Source: Theocolax elegans (lineage: Eukaryota > Arthropoda > Insecta > Hymenoptera > Cerocephalidae). Taken from it: a DNA stretch of 64,000 nt. Positions 37,084-48,884 of the stretch are shown here, piece by piece. The DNA lies in the NCBI GenBank assembly GCA_026168455.1, contig CM047429.1, positions 5,793,125 through 5,857,124 on the forward strand. Direction: 5' to 3'. A program made the position numbers and the translations under genes. The notes under the pieces were generated by a model. That model was not told the DNA's origin. It made no database searches and worked only from the letters and a program-made list of their open reading frames with translations. Numbering within the stretch: position 1 is the first letter of the stretch; the number at the start of each line of letters is the position of its first letter.

Positions 37084-37815
37084 CGAATTATCGCCGTAAG
37101 TAGTCGAAAATTAACATTTTTCCAGTTCATAAACTTTAAAGCGCTTTTTCTTGAGTTTTCGTTTTTCCACTTTTTCTAAACTGGCGGGCGTGTTTGCAAA
37201 AAAAATAAATAAGCTGTCGTAACGATCCGAAGTTTTTTAGCTTCAGTTTTATCTACTCTTCAATATGAACCGAAAAGGTTTTTGGAAATAAATTTCTAAA
37301 AGACCTTTTCAGACATTGAAGAGATTTTTTTTCTCGTAAAAAGCACTTTTTGCTTCAAATTCGGAAAAACCTTCAAATTTCACAATTTCTTCGGATTTTT
37401 CTTGGTTCAAATAGAAAATACATGTATGAAAATGAAATTTTTTTTAGCTTTCTGTTTCAGATCAAGATTAAGAGCTCTATCCAGAGTGACCAGTTGGCGA
37501 TTTTTTTTTCCTTTTCTCTCTTACGTATATTGATGTTTATTAAGCAAGAGCAACAAGGAGAAAAAATCGCCATCTGGCAACCCTGGCTCTATCACTCCCG
37601 CCAACAGAAGACTCGGATTACGGATTGCCCAACAAATGTGCCTAATAATCGGCTGCATTTTGATATTTTTCTTTAAAAAAATTTTTTTATAATGTTCAAT
37701 TATATAATAAAATAGTCGTGAAAGTTCTCTGGAGTTTGTTATTTTATTTTTCTATCTTAAAAAAATTCCCTAAAAAACGGTTTTTTAGGCCTTTTAAAGC
37801 TGGATACCCCCTTAA

Positions 37816-38221
37816 AAGCGTAGACCTTGGTGACAAACAAATATAGTGTTTATTATTTATTTTTATATTAATTTTAATAAATTCATGTTTACTAATACAA
37901 ATTCAATCCGATGTTCGAGTAATTGAATTTAACCCACGTACGATTCCTTCCATAATCCTAAGAGCTCGAATATTTCTGATTGACAAGTGCTCGACGCAAT
38001 ATCCCTGTTTCGCGGTCAATTTCAGATTTGATTTTTACCTGGTTGTTATCTGAAACAGTAACTCGGTTTCAGACTAACATTTAACAGACTTGGTTGAGCG
38101 GACAGGTAACCGTCGCCGCGACGCGGGAAAAATACGTTTATTTAAATACGGTAGGTTTAACCGTATCGCTGAGCAGCCGCGATAATAAAATAGACATCCG
38201 CGCGGCAGTCAAACTGTTACA
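37816..38221 (+). mobile_element. LTR-like repeat C, right part
   Basis: This continues 24756 after removal of the Kolobok-like element. GCGGACAGGTAACCGTCGCC near 38098 matches GCGGACAGGTAACCGCAGCC in repeat A (39977). It ends ...ACTGTTACA at 38221, comparable to ...ACCGTTACA closing repeat A at 40164. Confidence 0.5.
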
Positions 38222-38230
38222 GTAGATACA

Positions 38231-38281
<51 letters not shown>

Positions 38282-38650
38282 ATATGTATTGTGTCTTATG
38301 TGGACATTTAAATTTAAAGGAATAAATATTATACGTGCATTATTTACCTACTTAGTAACTCTTAAACACAGAAAAAATCATTCATATTAAATAGTAATTT
38401 AAAAATTTATACATAGGTATTTATGTGGACAATATCTGCAAAACAACATACAAACATACGTAAACTATCCACATAAATCCTAGGGACACTTGCGGACTGC
38501 CTACATATATTTAAGAAACAAATGTGGACTGTCTACATATATATAAGAAACAAATGTGGACTGTCCACATATATAAGAAACAAATGTGGACTTGAATTAA
38601 AATAGAAATTATTTAGGTAATCACTCTGCTGAAATTGGGTTTTAAAATTT
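38222..38650. repeat. Microsatellite and 32-bp tandem repeat
   Basis: A (TG)n(TA)n tract lies at about 38230-38277. At 38491-38593 a 32-bp unit containing TGTGGACTGTCTACATATAT is repeated three times. The motif GTGGACTGTCCAC is itself a palindrome. No gene is seen. Confidence 0.75.
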
Positions 38651-38975
38651 ATTATAATTTATTTAGCTTTTAATGAAATATTATAAATTTTACAGACGCT
38701 TTGTATAAGCGAAATTCTTGATGTAAAATACTGAAAATATATTAAAACTCTGAATATATATTAAAATTTATTTAAAATTATTAAAATAATTTAATATAAG
38801 TATTTTTGTAAATATTTTTAATGGTACAAGAAGAATCATTGAAAAGCATTTACAAAAATACTTATATTTAATTATTGTAATAATTTTAAATAAATTTGTA
38901 ATGTATATCTAGAGAATTTTGCTTACAAAAAGCGTCTTTAAAATTTATTAAATTTCATTAAAAGATGAATAAATT
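38651..38975. repeat. Small foldback element
   Basis: The block CTTTTAATGAAAT..AGACGCTTTGTATAAGC (38668-38716) reappears inverted at about 38922-38966, and TAAGTATTTTTGTAAAT (38796) is inverted at about 38850. The centre is near 38830. Arms are diverged; no coding capacity. Probably an old MITE. Confidence 0.65.
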
Positions 38976-39420
38976 TTTTTATAAATGTGAAAAATCGATT
39001 TTCAGCAGGGCTGTTATAAATGGGAAAATTTCGGCCCTTTTATCAACCAAGAAGTGTCAGAAATCTTCCCATTCACAAGAAAACTCTGAACTATTATTTT
39101 AATTCAATTAGACCAATGTAATGGTGTGCGCTTTAGTCAAATTTCATATTTGAATCCGTCAAATCTCGAATATTCGCGAGATCTCGACTCCAGTTTGATT
39201 GTTATCGCAATGGATCTTTATATAAAGGATAATTGGAATGCTAATTGTAAGTACAGCAGAAATAGCAACCCTGAAGTCACGAATACGATAATGATGAAAT
39301 TACATGCTTCTATAATGCTAATTTCCTTGAAGCAAGCAATGCATTCTGTGAATTTGAAACTTGCGAAAAAAATCGAGCTAGGGCTTTTAGTGGAGAAAAA
39401 AATCAACAACATACAAAAAT
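38976..39420. other. Unannotated stretch
   Basis: A 148-codon open frame spans 39126-39572 but runs into repeat A, has no recognisable domain and repeat-like composition, so I do not call it a gene. Confidence 0.45.
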
Positions 39421-40164
39421 TGGTCAGTGGTCGAGGAGTTATCCCACCGACATCTCAATCAAGCGATAAAGAGAGAGCGAGAGAGAAGAAGTTATCGGTT
39501 CCTTCTTGTGGGCTTATTCGTGATTCGAAGAAAAGAAAAAGCAAGTGGTACCACTTCTCGCGCGAGCGATAAATATCGTGGATTAATTAGTTTATTTAAC
39601 GTGATCGTTTGACTATTTTTAAGAGAATTATTTCGCGTACCCCTTTCCCCTCTCGCGTTGAGTCAACGTTTACGACTCAACCTTCGCGCGTGTGTTGACC
39701 TCTGACAATAATTGTCGTTGTATTTAATTGTTATTTCATTTCATTTAATAAATCTCTTAATAATTAATTCATTTCAAATTGTGTTGATTTATAGATTCCG
39801 AACCGACGCATATATTTGTTTCTCCGTTATCCTACGAGTCGTATATAAATATACGGACTCTCGCGTACTTACATTTAATTTTCTTTCCGCGGTCCATTTT
39901 AGGAAAGATTATCATTATTTTACCTGTCGTTGTTGGTATCGAAATACGATTTCCAAACAACTTTAACGGCAAGTGTGCGGACAGGTAACCGCAGCCGCTG
40001 CGCGGGAAATATTTGTAAACATTATGTATATAGTTGCATATTTTGTTTAATCATCGAGTACGTGATATCTAGTCGGCGATACTAGACAGGTTTGTTCAGC
40101 ACGAACTACGTGTATATAAGACGGGCAACTCGATAATTTTTCTCCGGGCAAGCACACCGTTACA
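39421..40164 (+). mobile_element. LTR-like repeat A (left arm of the 39-53 kb palindrome)
   Basis: The block from GTGGTCGAGGAGTTATCCC to ACACCGTTACA is inverted at 52357-53093. It contains the 14-bp palindrome AAGTGGTACCACTT near 39545, AATAAA near 39747 and GCGGACAGGTAACCG near 39977, shared with repeat C. On the minus strand it starts TGTAACGGTGTGC with a TATATAAG-type box, as an LTR might. No partner LTR in direct orientation is seen. Confidence 0.6.
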
Positions 40165-40702
40165 TGTCATAAAATCTTTCTCAATGGGATGTACTAAATA
40201 CCTAATATGTAAATTCCTTATGGATACAAAGTGAAAATTTAGCTAAGCGTATTCTACATCGATTATAATAAATTATACATTTATAATAAATTAATATATA
40301 ATTTTATTCAAGTGTTTTTTACTATGAGCATGTGTTTGAACATGTGTAAAAGCACGTTATTTTTCACATGCCAAATTGGCTCGAAACCAAGTTATTTCGC
40401 ATGTGAAAATTAATTAATTTTTTATAAAATACATTTCACACTGATTGTGATTATGTACCAAGCATATCTTTCCCATAGTCAACAATATAAAAAATAGTTT
40501 ATATGTATAGAATTTTTATCGATCTTCCCAAGTCAAATGTAGTTGTAGGGTAAAAGAAAAAAATTTTAATGCATTTTTCTTTTTGTAACGTTTCGGTGGT
40601 CAATACCACCCTCTACATACTGAAAAAATTTTATTTATAAATAATTTTTTTGCACAACTCAGATAGTGAAAATGAATATAAAAAAAGTGAAAATAATACC
40701 TT
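40165..40702. repeat. Palindrome arm spacer and terminal piece of PLE-C
   Basis: Inverse of about 51822-52356. It includes an ACATGTG/CACATG-rich repeat near 40335-40400 (related sequence near 55733), the GATCTTCCC motif near 40520, and the PLE-C end with a hammerhead-like motif (minus strand, 40585-40620: stem II GGTGGT/ACCACC, then GAAACGTT). The right edge TGAAAATAATACCTT (40688-40702) is the target duplication of the PLE-B array. Confidence 0.7.
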
Positions 40703-40764
40703 TTTTTAAATAATTGTTACGATGATGAGGGTCACACAGTAAAAACACAAATTTTTACTTTTTA

Positions 40765-40806
40765 GTACAACGTTTCGTCTGCTTATTTGCAGACCTCTTC
40801 AGGTAC
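40765..40806 (-). ncRNA. Minimal type I hammerhead ribozyme of PLE-B (copy 1)
   Basis: Minus strand: GTAC, CTGAAGA, one G, GTCTGC-AAATAA-GCAGAC, GAAACGT, T, then GTAC. Stem I is GTAC/GTAC, stem II 6 bp, and stem III only the palindrome ACGT, which in Penelope ribozymes works as a dimer. Predicted cleavage is after GTT. All core bases are present; one extra G follows A9. Confidence 0.8.
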
Positions 40807-41046
40807 TGAAATATTTATTTAACACAACTGTATAAATTATAACATTACATCAATATCAATATAGACAATTATAGAAAACCGTTATATACCTATGACACTG
40901 AACAAACGAAAACAATTAATACTGCTCAAGGAGCTAAGTCGAATAACCAGAACATATGTAAAGCACCTGTATTTATATCAAAACAAATTTTGAATGTGTA
41001 AGTAAAACCTCAATTGTATTATCTACATACATAGGTCAACGTTAAA

Positions 41047-43385
41047 TCAAACCATTATATTTGTATATTGTCGGTGTAGAAATTGTGTATCTTCTTTTCT
41101 ATTTAAAGTACCGTTATAATAATTAATATATAACATTTCTGAAATTAAACGTTTTTTATAACAAGGTTCATGGTCTAATATTTTTACATTCATCCAATTA
41201 AAATCATGATCTTTATTATTTGCAATATGTGCAGTAACAACTGCTTTCGGGTTATTATTTTTTTGATGTTCTTTAATTCTTGTTTTAAGACCACGTTTTG
41301 TTTCACCTGTATATGTAGCCAGACAATTTTTACAATTAAACTTATATACTACACCAGTCATATCCCACTTCGATGTTTTGTCTTTACCTAAAGTTATAAC
41401 ATTATCTAATTTTTTGCACATTAACGGACAAACATTTATATTGTATTTTTTTAACATTTTTGAACATTTATTATAAAAATCTCTGTTATACGGTAGTGAT
41501 ATTGTACATATTGTAGGTCGCTTTTTCATAAATTTGTTGTTATTTTCATATTTTATTTTTCTTAATCTATTTTCAATAGCCGAGTTAATAAATTTCAACG
41601 GATAGTCATTCATTCTCAGTAATTCCTTAACTATATTGATATTATCCTTATGAAATTGTTGATGAGACAATTTTAACGCTCTGTCTATTAAATTATACAC
41701 AATATTGCGCTTCTGTTGAACAGTATGATTAGATTTAAAACTCAATAACCTAGTAGAATTTGATGTTTTTCTAAACCAATTCGTAAAAATATTATTATTC
41801 TTTTTGATAAGTAAAATATCTAGAAAATTTATACAATTATTTGTTTCTATCTCATGTGTAAATTTTAAACGTTCATTATAATTATTAAAAACATTGAGAA
41901 CTAAATTTACATGATCTTTGTGTATACATAAAATAGTATCGTCAACATATCTGAAGTAAAAAATCGGAGAACAATTAAATTTTTCTTTTAATTCTAATAA
42001 ACAATGAGTTTCCAAATCATCCATCACTAAATCCGCAAATAATGGTGATATTGGTGAACCCATTGGAGAACCAAAAATTTGTTTATATATTTTATTATTA
42101 AACGTAAAGAAAGTATTGTCAAACAAAAACCGTATGATATTGCGAATTTCATCAAATGGTATCTTACATTTATTATGTATAAAATTAAATCGCCTATCAA
42201 GACTGTCAAGGACTTCATTGCACGGAATGTTAGTAAATAAAGAGCTAACGTCTAACGACAACATAATATAGTCAGCTGGTATAATAATATTTTCTAATTT
42301 TCCTTTTAATTCAAAACTGTTGTTTATATGAGATTTTGGTTTAGGTATGATATTTTAATCTCATCATAAATTATTTTAGCTAAAAAATGTGTTGGACTAT
42401 TAATTGTGGAAATAATCGGTCTTAAAGGAAAATTTATTTTATGTATTTTGGAAGTCCATATGCTTTCGCTAACAACGTGTTGGTTTGAGTTAAAGAATTT
42501 TTGTGATAGACTCTTGTTAAGCATTCATTATTATTTAAATTTTTCAAAATTGCATAAACATCAGATTGAAGCTTTTTCAACGGGTTCTTATTTTGAGGAA
42601 TATATGTATTCTTATCACTTAATAAATTAGTCATTTTATCTAAATAGTCATTTTTATTTAAACAAACAGTTAAATTACCTTTATCAGAATTTGTGAAAAA
42701 TATGTCTGGATTGTCTATCAAGAATTTTTTTGTAGCTATTAACTCATTATTTAATTCTCGATTATTGTAAGTTATGTGTTTTGAATGTCTTGCTTCAAAT
42801 TTGATATTTTTAACAATAGTTTCTCTTATTTCATTTTTTATATCCGCATTTATGTCAGTGTTCTCTAAGCTGCTTTCTACGTTTTTTATTATATTTACTA
42901 CATCTTTATTAGAAAATTCCGAATTACAATTAAACTTTCTCCCTAAAGACACTAAATTTATCACTTCATTAGGAATATCAACATCCGTTAAATTTTTAAT
43001 CCATTGACCTTTATGCTTATTATATTCCTTAGTTTTATTAAATTTAATTAGATTTAATAATTTTTTCTCTAGTAATCTTGAAATTTCTTTATAAACTTTT
43101 TTACATTTCATTTCGGTAAATTTGAAAAATTCATCTAAAATATTTTCCGATATTAAACTATTATTAATCTTATTCTTTAATTTATTTAATGATGTGTATA
43201 AATAGTTTATGTGCACATGAATGTCATTAATTTCTAATTTAAGAATACGGAAAGATTGAGAGTTTGTATGCACTTTAAGAAACGATTTACAAGAATTACT
43301 ATAAAACGAAATATTGTTCAAATTTTTAAACACGTTCTTTATATGTTTAGGGATAACCTCGTGACTTCTGCAAGGCATCTGCAAG
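41047..43385 (-). pseudogene. PLE-B copy 1: reverse transcriptase with GIY-YIG endonuclease
   Basis: Minus strand. The N-terminal region (43385-42434) has WIKNLTDVDIPNEVINLVSLG and SDKGNLTVCLNKNDYLDKM; the RT follows with LSLDVSSLFTNIPCNEV, GSPMGSPISPLFADLVMDD and YFRYVDDTILCIH (catalytic, about 41935-41973). The C terminus has VYKFNCKNCLATYTGETKRG, the GIY-YIG motif. Two single-base losses in T/A runs near 42353 and 42446 break the frame compared with copy 3. Otherwise nearly complete. Family role: RT plus endonuclease for target-primed insertion. Confidence 0.92.
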
Positions 43386-43396
43386 GATTCGTGCAC

Positions 43397-44226
43397 AGTC
43401 CAACACATTTTTTAGCTAAAATAATTTATGATGAGATTAAAAATATCATACCTAAACCAAAATCTCATATAAACAACAGTTTTGAATTAAAAGGAAAATT
43501 AGAAAATATTATTATACCAGCTGACTATATTATGTTGTCGTTAGACGTTAGCTCTTTATTTACTAACATTCCGTGCAATGAAGTCCTTGACAGTCTTGAT
43601 AGGCGATTTAATTTTATACATAATAAATGTAAGATACCATTTGATGAAATTCGCAATATCATACGGTTTTTGTTTGACAATACTTTCTTTACGTTTAATA
43701 ATAAAATATATAAACAAATTTTTGGTTCTCCAATGGGTTCACCAATATCACCATTATTTGCGGATTTAGTGATGGATGATTTGGAAACTCATTGTTTATT
43801 AGAATTAAAAGGAAAATTTAATTGTTCTCCGATTTTTACTTCAGATATGTTGACGATACTATTTTATGTATACACAAAGATCATGTAAATTTAGTTCTCA
43901 ATGTTTTTAATAATTATAATGAACGTTTAAAATTTACACATGAGATAGAAACAAATAATTGTATAAATTTTCTAGATATTTTACTTATCAAAAAGAATAA
44001 TAATATTTTTACGAATTGGTTTAGAAAAACATCAAATTCTACTAGGTTATTGAGTTTTAAATCTAATCATACTGTTCAACAGAAGCGCAATATTGTGTAT
44101 AATTTAATAGACAGAGCGTTAAAATTGTCTCATCCACAATTTCATAAGGATAATATCAATATAGTTAAGGAATTACTGAGAATGAATGACTATCCGTTGA
44201 AATTTATTAACTCGGCTATTGAAAAT
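43397..44226 (+). pseudogene. PLE-B copy 2, 5' and 3' truncated
   Basis: Starts at SPTHFLAKIIYDEIKN in the RT, directly after the inverted N terminus of copy 1 (junction near 43390). One T is missing in the run before the catalytic box (near 43833), so SPIF shifts frame before FRYVDD. It ends at NSAIEN, where the second dimer begins after GAAAATGAATAT, a short overlap with the flank. It lacks the endonuclease. Confidence 0.9.
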
Positions 44227-44317
44227 GAATATAAAAAAAGTGAAAATAATACCTTTTTTTAAATAATTGTTACGATGATGAGGGTCACACAGTAAAAACA
44301 CAAATTTTTACTTTTTA

Positions 44318-44359
44318 GTACAACGTTTCGTCTGCTTATTTGCAGACCTCTTCAGGTAC
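44318..44359 (-). ncRNA. Minimal type I hammerhead ribozyme of PLE-B (copy 3)
   Basis: This is the exact duplicate of 40765-40806, 3,553 bp away: stem I GTAC/GTAC, 6-bp stem II, GAAACGTT. All core bases are present. Confidence 0.8.
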
Positions 44360-44599
44360 TGAAATATTTATTTAACACAACTGTATAAATTATAACATTA
44401 CATCAATATCAATATAGACAATTATAGAAAACCGTTATATACCTATGACACTGAACAAACGAAAACAATTAATACTGCTCAAGGAGCTAAGTCGAATAAC
44501 CAGAACATATGTAAAGCACCTGTATTTATATCAAAACAAATTTTGAATGTGTAAGTAAAACCTCAATTGTATTATCTACATACATAGGTCAACGTTAAA

Positions 44600-46940
44600 T
44601 CAAACCATTATATTTGTATATTGTCGGTGTAGAAATTGTGTATCTTCTTTTCTATTTAAAGTACCGTTATAATAATTAATATATAACATTTCTGAAATTA
44701 AACGTTTTTTATAACAAGGTTCATGGTCTAATATTTTTACATTCATCCAATTAAAATCATGATCTTTATTATTTGCAATATGTGCAGTAACAACTGCTTT
44801 CGGGTTATTATTTTTTTGATGTTCTTTAATTCTTGTTTTAAGACCACGTTTTGTTTCACCTGTATATGTAGCCAGACAATTTTTACAATTAAACTTATAT
44901 ACTACACCAGTCATATCCCACTTCGATGTTTTGTCTTTACCTAAAGTTATAACATTATCTAATTTTTTGCACATTAACGGACAAACATTTATATTGTATT
45001 TTTTTAACATTTTTGAACATTTATTATAAAAATCTCTGTTATACGGTAGTGATATTGTACATATTGTAGGTCGCTTTTTTCATAAATTTGTTGTTATTTT
45101 CATATTTTATTTTTCTTAATCTATTTTCAATAGCCGAGTTAATAAATTTCAACGGATAGTCATTCATTCTCAGTAATTCCTTAACTATATTGATATTATC
45201 CTTATGAAATTGTTGATGAGACAATTTTAACGCTCTGTCTATTAAATTATACACAATATTGCGCTTCTGTTGAACAGTATGATTAGATTTAAAACTCAAT
45301 AACCTAGTAGAATTTGATGTTTTTCTAAACCAATTCGTAAAAATATTATTATTCTTTTTGATAAGTAAAATATCTAGAAAATTTATACAATTATTTGTTT
45401 CTATCTCATGTGTAAATTTTAAACGTTCATTATAATTATTAAAAACATTGAGAACTAAATTTACATGATCTTTGTGTATACATAAAATAGTATCGTCAAC
45501 ATATCTGAAGTAAAAAATCGGAGAACAATTAAATTTTTCTTTTAATTCTAATAAACAATGAGTTTCCAAATCATCCATCACTAAATCCGCAAATAATGGT
45601 GATATTGGTGAACCCATTGGAGAACCAAAAATTTGTTTATATATTTTATTATTAAACGTAAAGAAAGTATTGTCAAACAAAAACCGTATGATATTGCGAA
45701 TTTCATCAAATGGTATCTTACATTTATTATGTATAAATTAAATCGCCTATCAAGACTGTCAAGGACTTCATTGCACGGAATGTTAGTAAATAAAGAGCTA
45801 ACGTCTAACGACAACATAATATAGTCAGCTGGTATAATAATATTTTCTAATTTTCCTTTTAATTCAAAACTGTTGTTTATATGAGATTTTGGTTTAGGTA
45901 TGATATTTTTAATCTCATCATAAATTATTTTAGCTAAAAAATGTGTTGGACTATTAATTGTGGAAATAATCGGTCTTAAAGGAAAATTTATTTTATGTAT
46001 TTTTGGAAGTCCATATGCTTTCGCTAACAACGTGTTGGTTTGAGTTAAAGAATTTTTGTGATAGACTCTTGTTAAGCATTCATTATTATTTAAATTTTTC
46101 AAAATTGCATAAACATCAGATTGAAGCTTTTTCAACGGGTTCTTATTTTGAGGAATATATGTATTCTTATCACTTAATAAATTAGTCATTTTATCTAAAT
46201 AGTCATTTTTATTTAAACAAACAGTTAAATTACCTTTATCAGAATTTGTGAAAAATATGTCTGGATTGTCTATCAAGAATTTTTTTGTAGCTATTAACTC
46301 ATTATTTAATTCTCGATTATTGTAAGTTATGTGTTTTGAATGTCTTGCTTCAAATTTGATATTTTTAACAATAGTTTCTCTTATTTCATTTTTTATATCC
46401 GCATTTATGTCAGTGTTCTCTAAGCTGCTTTCTACGTTTTTTATTATATTTACTACATCTTTATTAGAAAATTCCGAATTACAATTAAACTTTCTCCCTA
46501 AAGACACTAAATTTATCACTTCATTAGGAATATCAACATCCGTTAAATTTTTAATCCATTGACCTTTATGCTTATTATATTCCTTAGTTTTATTAAATTT
46601 AATTAGATTTAATAATTTTTTCTCTAGTAATCTTGAAATTTCTTTATAAACTTTTTTACATTTCATTTCGGTAAATTTGAAAAATTCATCTAAAATATTT
46701 TCCGATATTAAACTATTATTAATCTTATTCTTTAATTTATTTAATGATGTGTATAAATAGTTTATGTGCACATGAATGTCATTAATTTCTAATTTAAGAA
46801 TACGGAAAGATTGAGAGTTTGTATGCACTTTAAGAAACGATTTACAAGAATTACTATAAAACGAAATATTGTTCAAATTTTTAAACACGTTCTTTATATG
46901 TTTAGGGATAACCTCGTGACTTCTGCAAGGCATCTGCAAG
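44600..46940 (-). pseudogene. PLE-B copy 3: near-complete ORF with homopolymer frameshifts
   Basis: Same architecture as copy 1, about 2.3 kb. The frame is open from the N terminus through LSLDVSSLFTNIPCNEV (46963-45743). It is broken by one missing A/T near 45737 and one extra T in the run near 45074. The catalytic YFRYVDD lies near 45510 and the GIY-YIG motif near 44850. Copies 1 and 3 differ almost only at homopolymer runs, so the ancestral ORF was probably intact when the dimer was duplicated. Confidence 0.92.
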
Positions 46941-46951
46941 GATTCGTGCAC

Positions 46952-48304
46952 AGTCCAACACATTTTTTAGCTAAAATAATTTATGATGAGATTAAAAATA
47001 TCATACCTAAACCAAAATCTCATATAAACAACAGTTTTGAATTAAAAGGAAAATTAGAAAATATTATTATACCAGCTGACTATATTATGTTGTCGTTAGA
47101 CGTTAGCTCTTTATTTACTAACATTCCGTGCAATGAAGTCCTTGACAGTCTTGATAGGCGATTTAATTTTATACATAATAAATGTAAGATACCATTTGAT
47201 GAAATTCGCAATATCATACGGTTTTTGTTTGACAATACTTTCTTTACGTTTAATAATAAAATATATAAACAAATTTTTGGTTCTCCAATGGGTTCACCAA
47301 TATCACCATTATTTGCGGATTTAGTGATGGATGATTTGGAAACTCATTGTTTATTAGAATTAAAAGGAAAATTTAATTGTTCTCCGATTTTTTACTTCAG
47401 ATATGTTGACGATACTATTTTATGTATACACAAAGATCATGTAAATTTAGTTCTCAATGTTTTTAATAATTATAATGAACGTTTAAAATTTACACATGAG
47501 ATAGAAACAAATAATTGTATAAATTTTCTAGATATTTTACTTATCAAAAAGAATAATAATATTTTTACGAATTGGTTTAGAAAAACATCAAATTCTACTA
47601 GGTTATTGAGTTTTAAATCTAATCATACTGTTCAACAGAAGCGCAATATTGTGTATAATTTAATAGACAGAGCGTTAAAATTGTCTCATCCACAATTTCA
47701 TAAGGATAATATCAATATAGTTAAGGAATTACTGAGAATGAATGACTATCCGTTGAAATTTATTAACTCGGCTATTGAAAATAGATTAAGAAAAATAAAA
47801 TATGAAAATAACAACAAATTTATGAAAAAGCGACCTACAATATGTACAATATCACTACCGTATAACAGAGATTTTTATAATAAATGTTCAAAAATGTTAA
47901 AAAAATACAGTATAAATGTTTGTCCGTTAATGTGCAAAAAATTAGATAATGTTATAACTTTAGGTAAAGACAAAACATCGAAGTGGGATATGACTGGTGT
48001 AGTATATAAGTTTAATTGTAAAAATTGTCTGGCTACATATATAGGTGAAACAAAACGTGGTCTTAAAACAAGAATTAAAGAACATCAAAAAAATAATAAC
48101 CCGGAAGCAGTTGTTACTGCACATATTGCAAATAATAAAGATCATGATTTTAATTGGATGAATGTAAAAATATTAGACCATGAACCTTGTTATAAAAAAC
48201 GTTTAATTTCAGAAATGTTATATATTAATTATTATAACGGTACTTTAAATAGAAAAGAAGATACACAATTTCTACACCGACAATATACAAATATAATGGT
48301 TTGA
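46952..48304 (+). CDS. PLE-B copy 4: open RT-endonuclease frame, 5' truncated
   Basis: The frame is uninterrupted from SPTHFLAKIIYDEIKN to the TGA at 48302. Upstream codons from 46811 are antisense N-terminal sequence of copy 3, so the apparent start there is not real. It keeps TNIPCNEV, MGSPISPLFADLVMDD, YFRYVDDTILC (47389-47421), KKRPTICTISLPYNRDF and the GIY-YIG VYKFNCKNCLATYIGETKRG. It lacks the N-terminal third, so it should not work alone. Confidence 0.9.
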   Translation, partial: SPTHFLAKIIYDEIKNIIPKPKSHINNSFELKGKLENIIIPADYIMLSLDVSSLFTNIPCNEVLDSLDRRFNFIHNKCKIPFDEIRNIIRFLFDNTFFTFNNKIYKQIFGSPMGSPISPLFADLVMDDLETHCLLELKGKFNCSPIFYFRYVDDTILCIHKDHVNLVLNVFNNYNERLKFTHEIETNNCINFLDILLIKKNNNIFTNWFRKTSNSTRLLSFKSNHTVQQKRNIVYNLIDRALKLSHPQFHKDNINIVKELLRMNDYPLKFINSAIENRLRKIKYENNNKFMKKRPTICTISLPYNRDFYNKCSKMLKKYSINVCPLMCKKLDNVITLGKDKTSKWDMTGVVYKFNCKNCLATYIGETKRGLKTRIKEHQKNNNPEAVVTAHIANNKDHDFNWMNVKILDHEPCYKKRLISEMLYINYYNGTLNRKEDTQFLHRQYTNIMV

Positions 48305-48486
48305 TTTAACGTTGACCTATGTATGTAGATAATACAATTGAGGTTTTACTTACACATTCAAAATTTGTTTTGATATAAATACAGGTGCTTTACATATGTT
48401 CTGGTTATTCGACTTAGCTCCTTGAGCAGTATTAATTGTTTTCGTTCGTTCAGTGTCATAGGTATATAACGGTTTTCTATAATTGC

Positions 48487-48514
48487 AGTGCAAATAAGCA
48501 GACGAAACGTTGTA
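48487..48514 (+). ncRNA. Remnant of the PLE-B hammerhead ribozyme
   Basis: GCAAATAAGCAGACGAAACGTTGTAC matches the 3' half of the ribozymes at 40765 and 44318, but about 65 bp with stem I, CTGAAGA and half of stem II are deleted at 48487. It cannot fold into a hammerhead. Confidence 0.8.
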
Positions 48515-48884
48515 CTAAAAAGTAAAAATTTGTGTTTTTACTGTGTGACCCTCATCATCGTAACAATTATTTAAAATACACAATGGAGGGTGAAAAAATC
48601 TCAAAAATGAAAATAATACCTTCTAATATCAATATCATAATTAAGTGTATAATATGAAAACTGATTTCGTCGAAAGTCGATTTAAATTTGTTTTTCTTTT
48701 ACCTCATCGTAAACAAGGAAGCGTCAAATAGAAGTATACACGACGAAAACTTTGACAATATAAGAGTACATATACAATTCGCGCTTTCTTAAATAGTGAA
48801 GAATCGAGAGCGAGCCAATGTTTACATTTTTTCTATTGATGACGCACAGGTTCATGTACATTGCTTACAATACATCAAACTAAT

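Larger units (their letters stand above)
24761..37811 (+). mobile_element. Kolobok/Mutator-like DNA transposon with nested insertions
   Basis: The terminal inverted repeats begin GGGGGTATCC and end GGATACCCCC, with TTAA at 24757-24760 and 37812-37815. Removing the nested hAT (25054-33879) and LTR (33884-35247) with their target duplications leaves about 2.85 kb, a normal autonomous size, with a transposase pseudogene at 35357-37083. The transposase belongs to the Mutator-like domain family common in insects; the TTAA target points to Kolobok. It sits inside LTR-like repeat C. Confidence 0.8.
40703..48607. mobile_element. PLE-B array: two tandem head-to-head dimers
   Basis: The array is flanked by the 15-bp repeat TGAAAATAATACCTT (40688-40702 and 48608-48622). 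It consists of a minus-strand copy fused head-to-head with a 5'-truncated plus-strand copy, and this dimer is present twice with a period of 3,555 bp (unit 1 about 40672-44226, unit 2 from about 44227). Unit 1's plus copy is cut where unit 2 starts; unit 2's plus copy runs to the element's 3' end. Inverted and truncated multimers are a known habit of Penelope-like elements. Confidence 0.88.

Noticed and set aside
39126..39572. 148-codon plus-strand frame
   Set aside because: It crosses the boundary of repeat A, has no recognisable domain, and is not mirrored before 39421.
46811..46951. N-terminal 47 codons of the 497-codon PLE frame
   Set aside because: They are antisense of the head-to-head partner's N terminus; the PLE-derived part starts at SPTHF.
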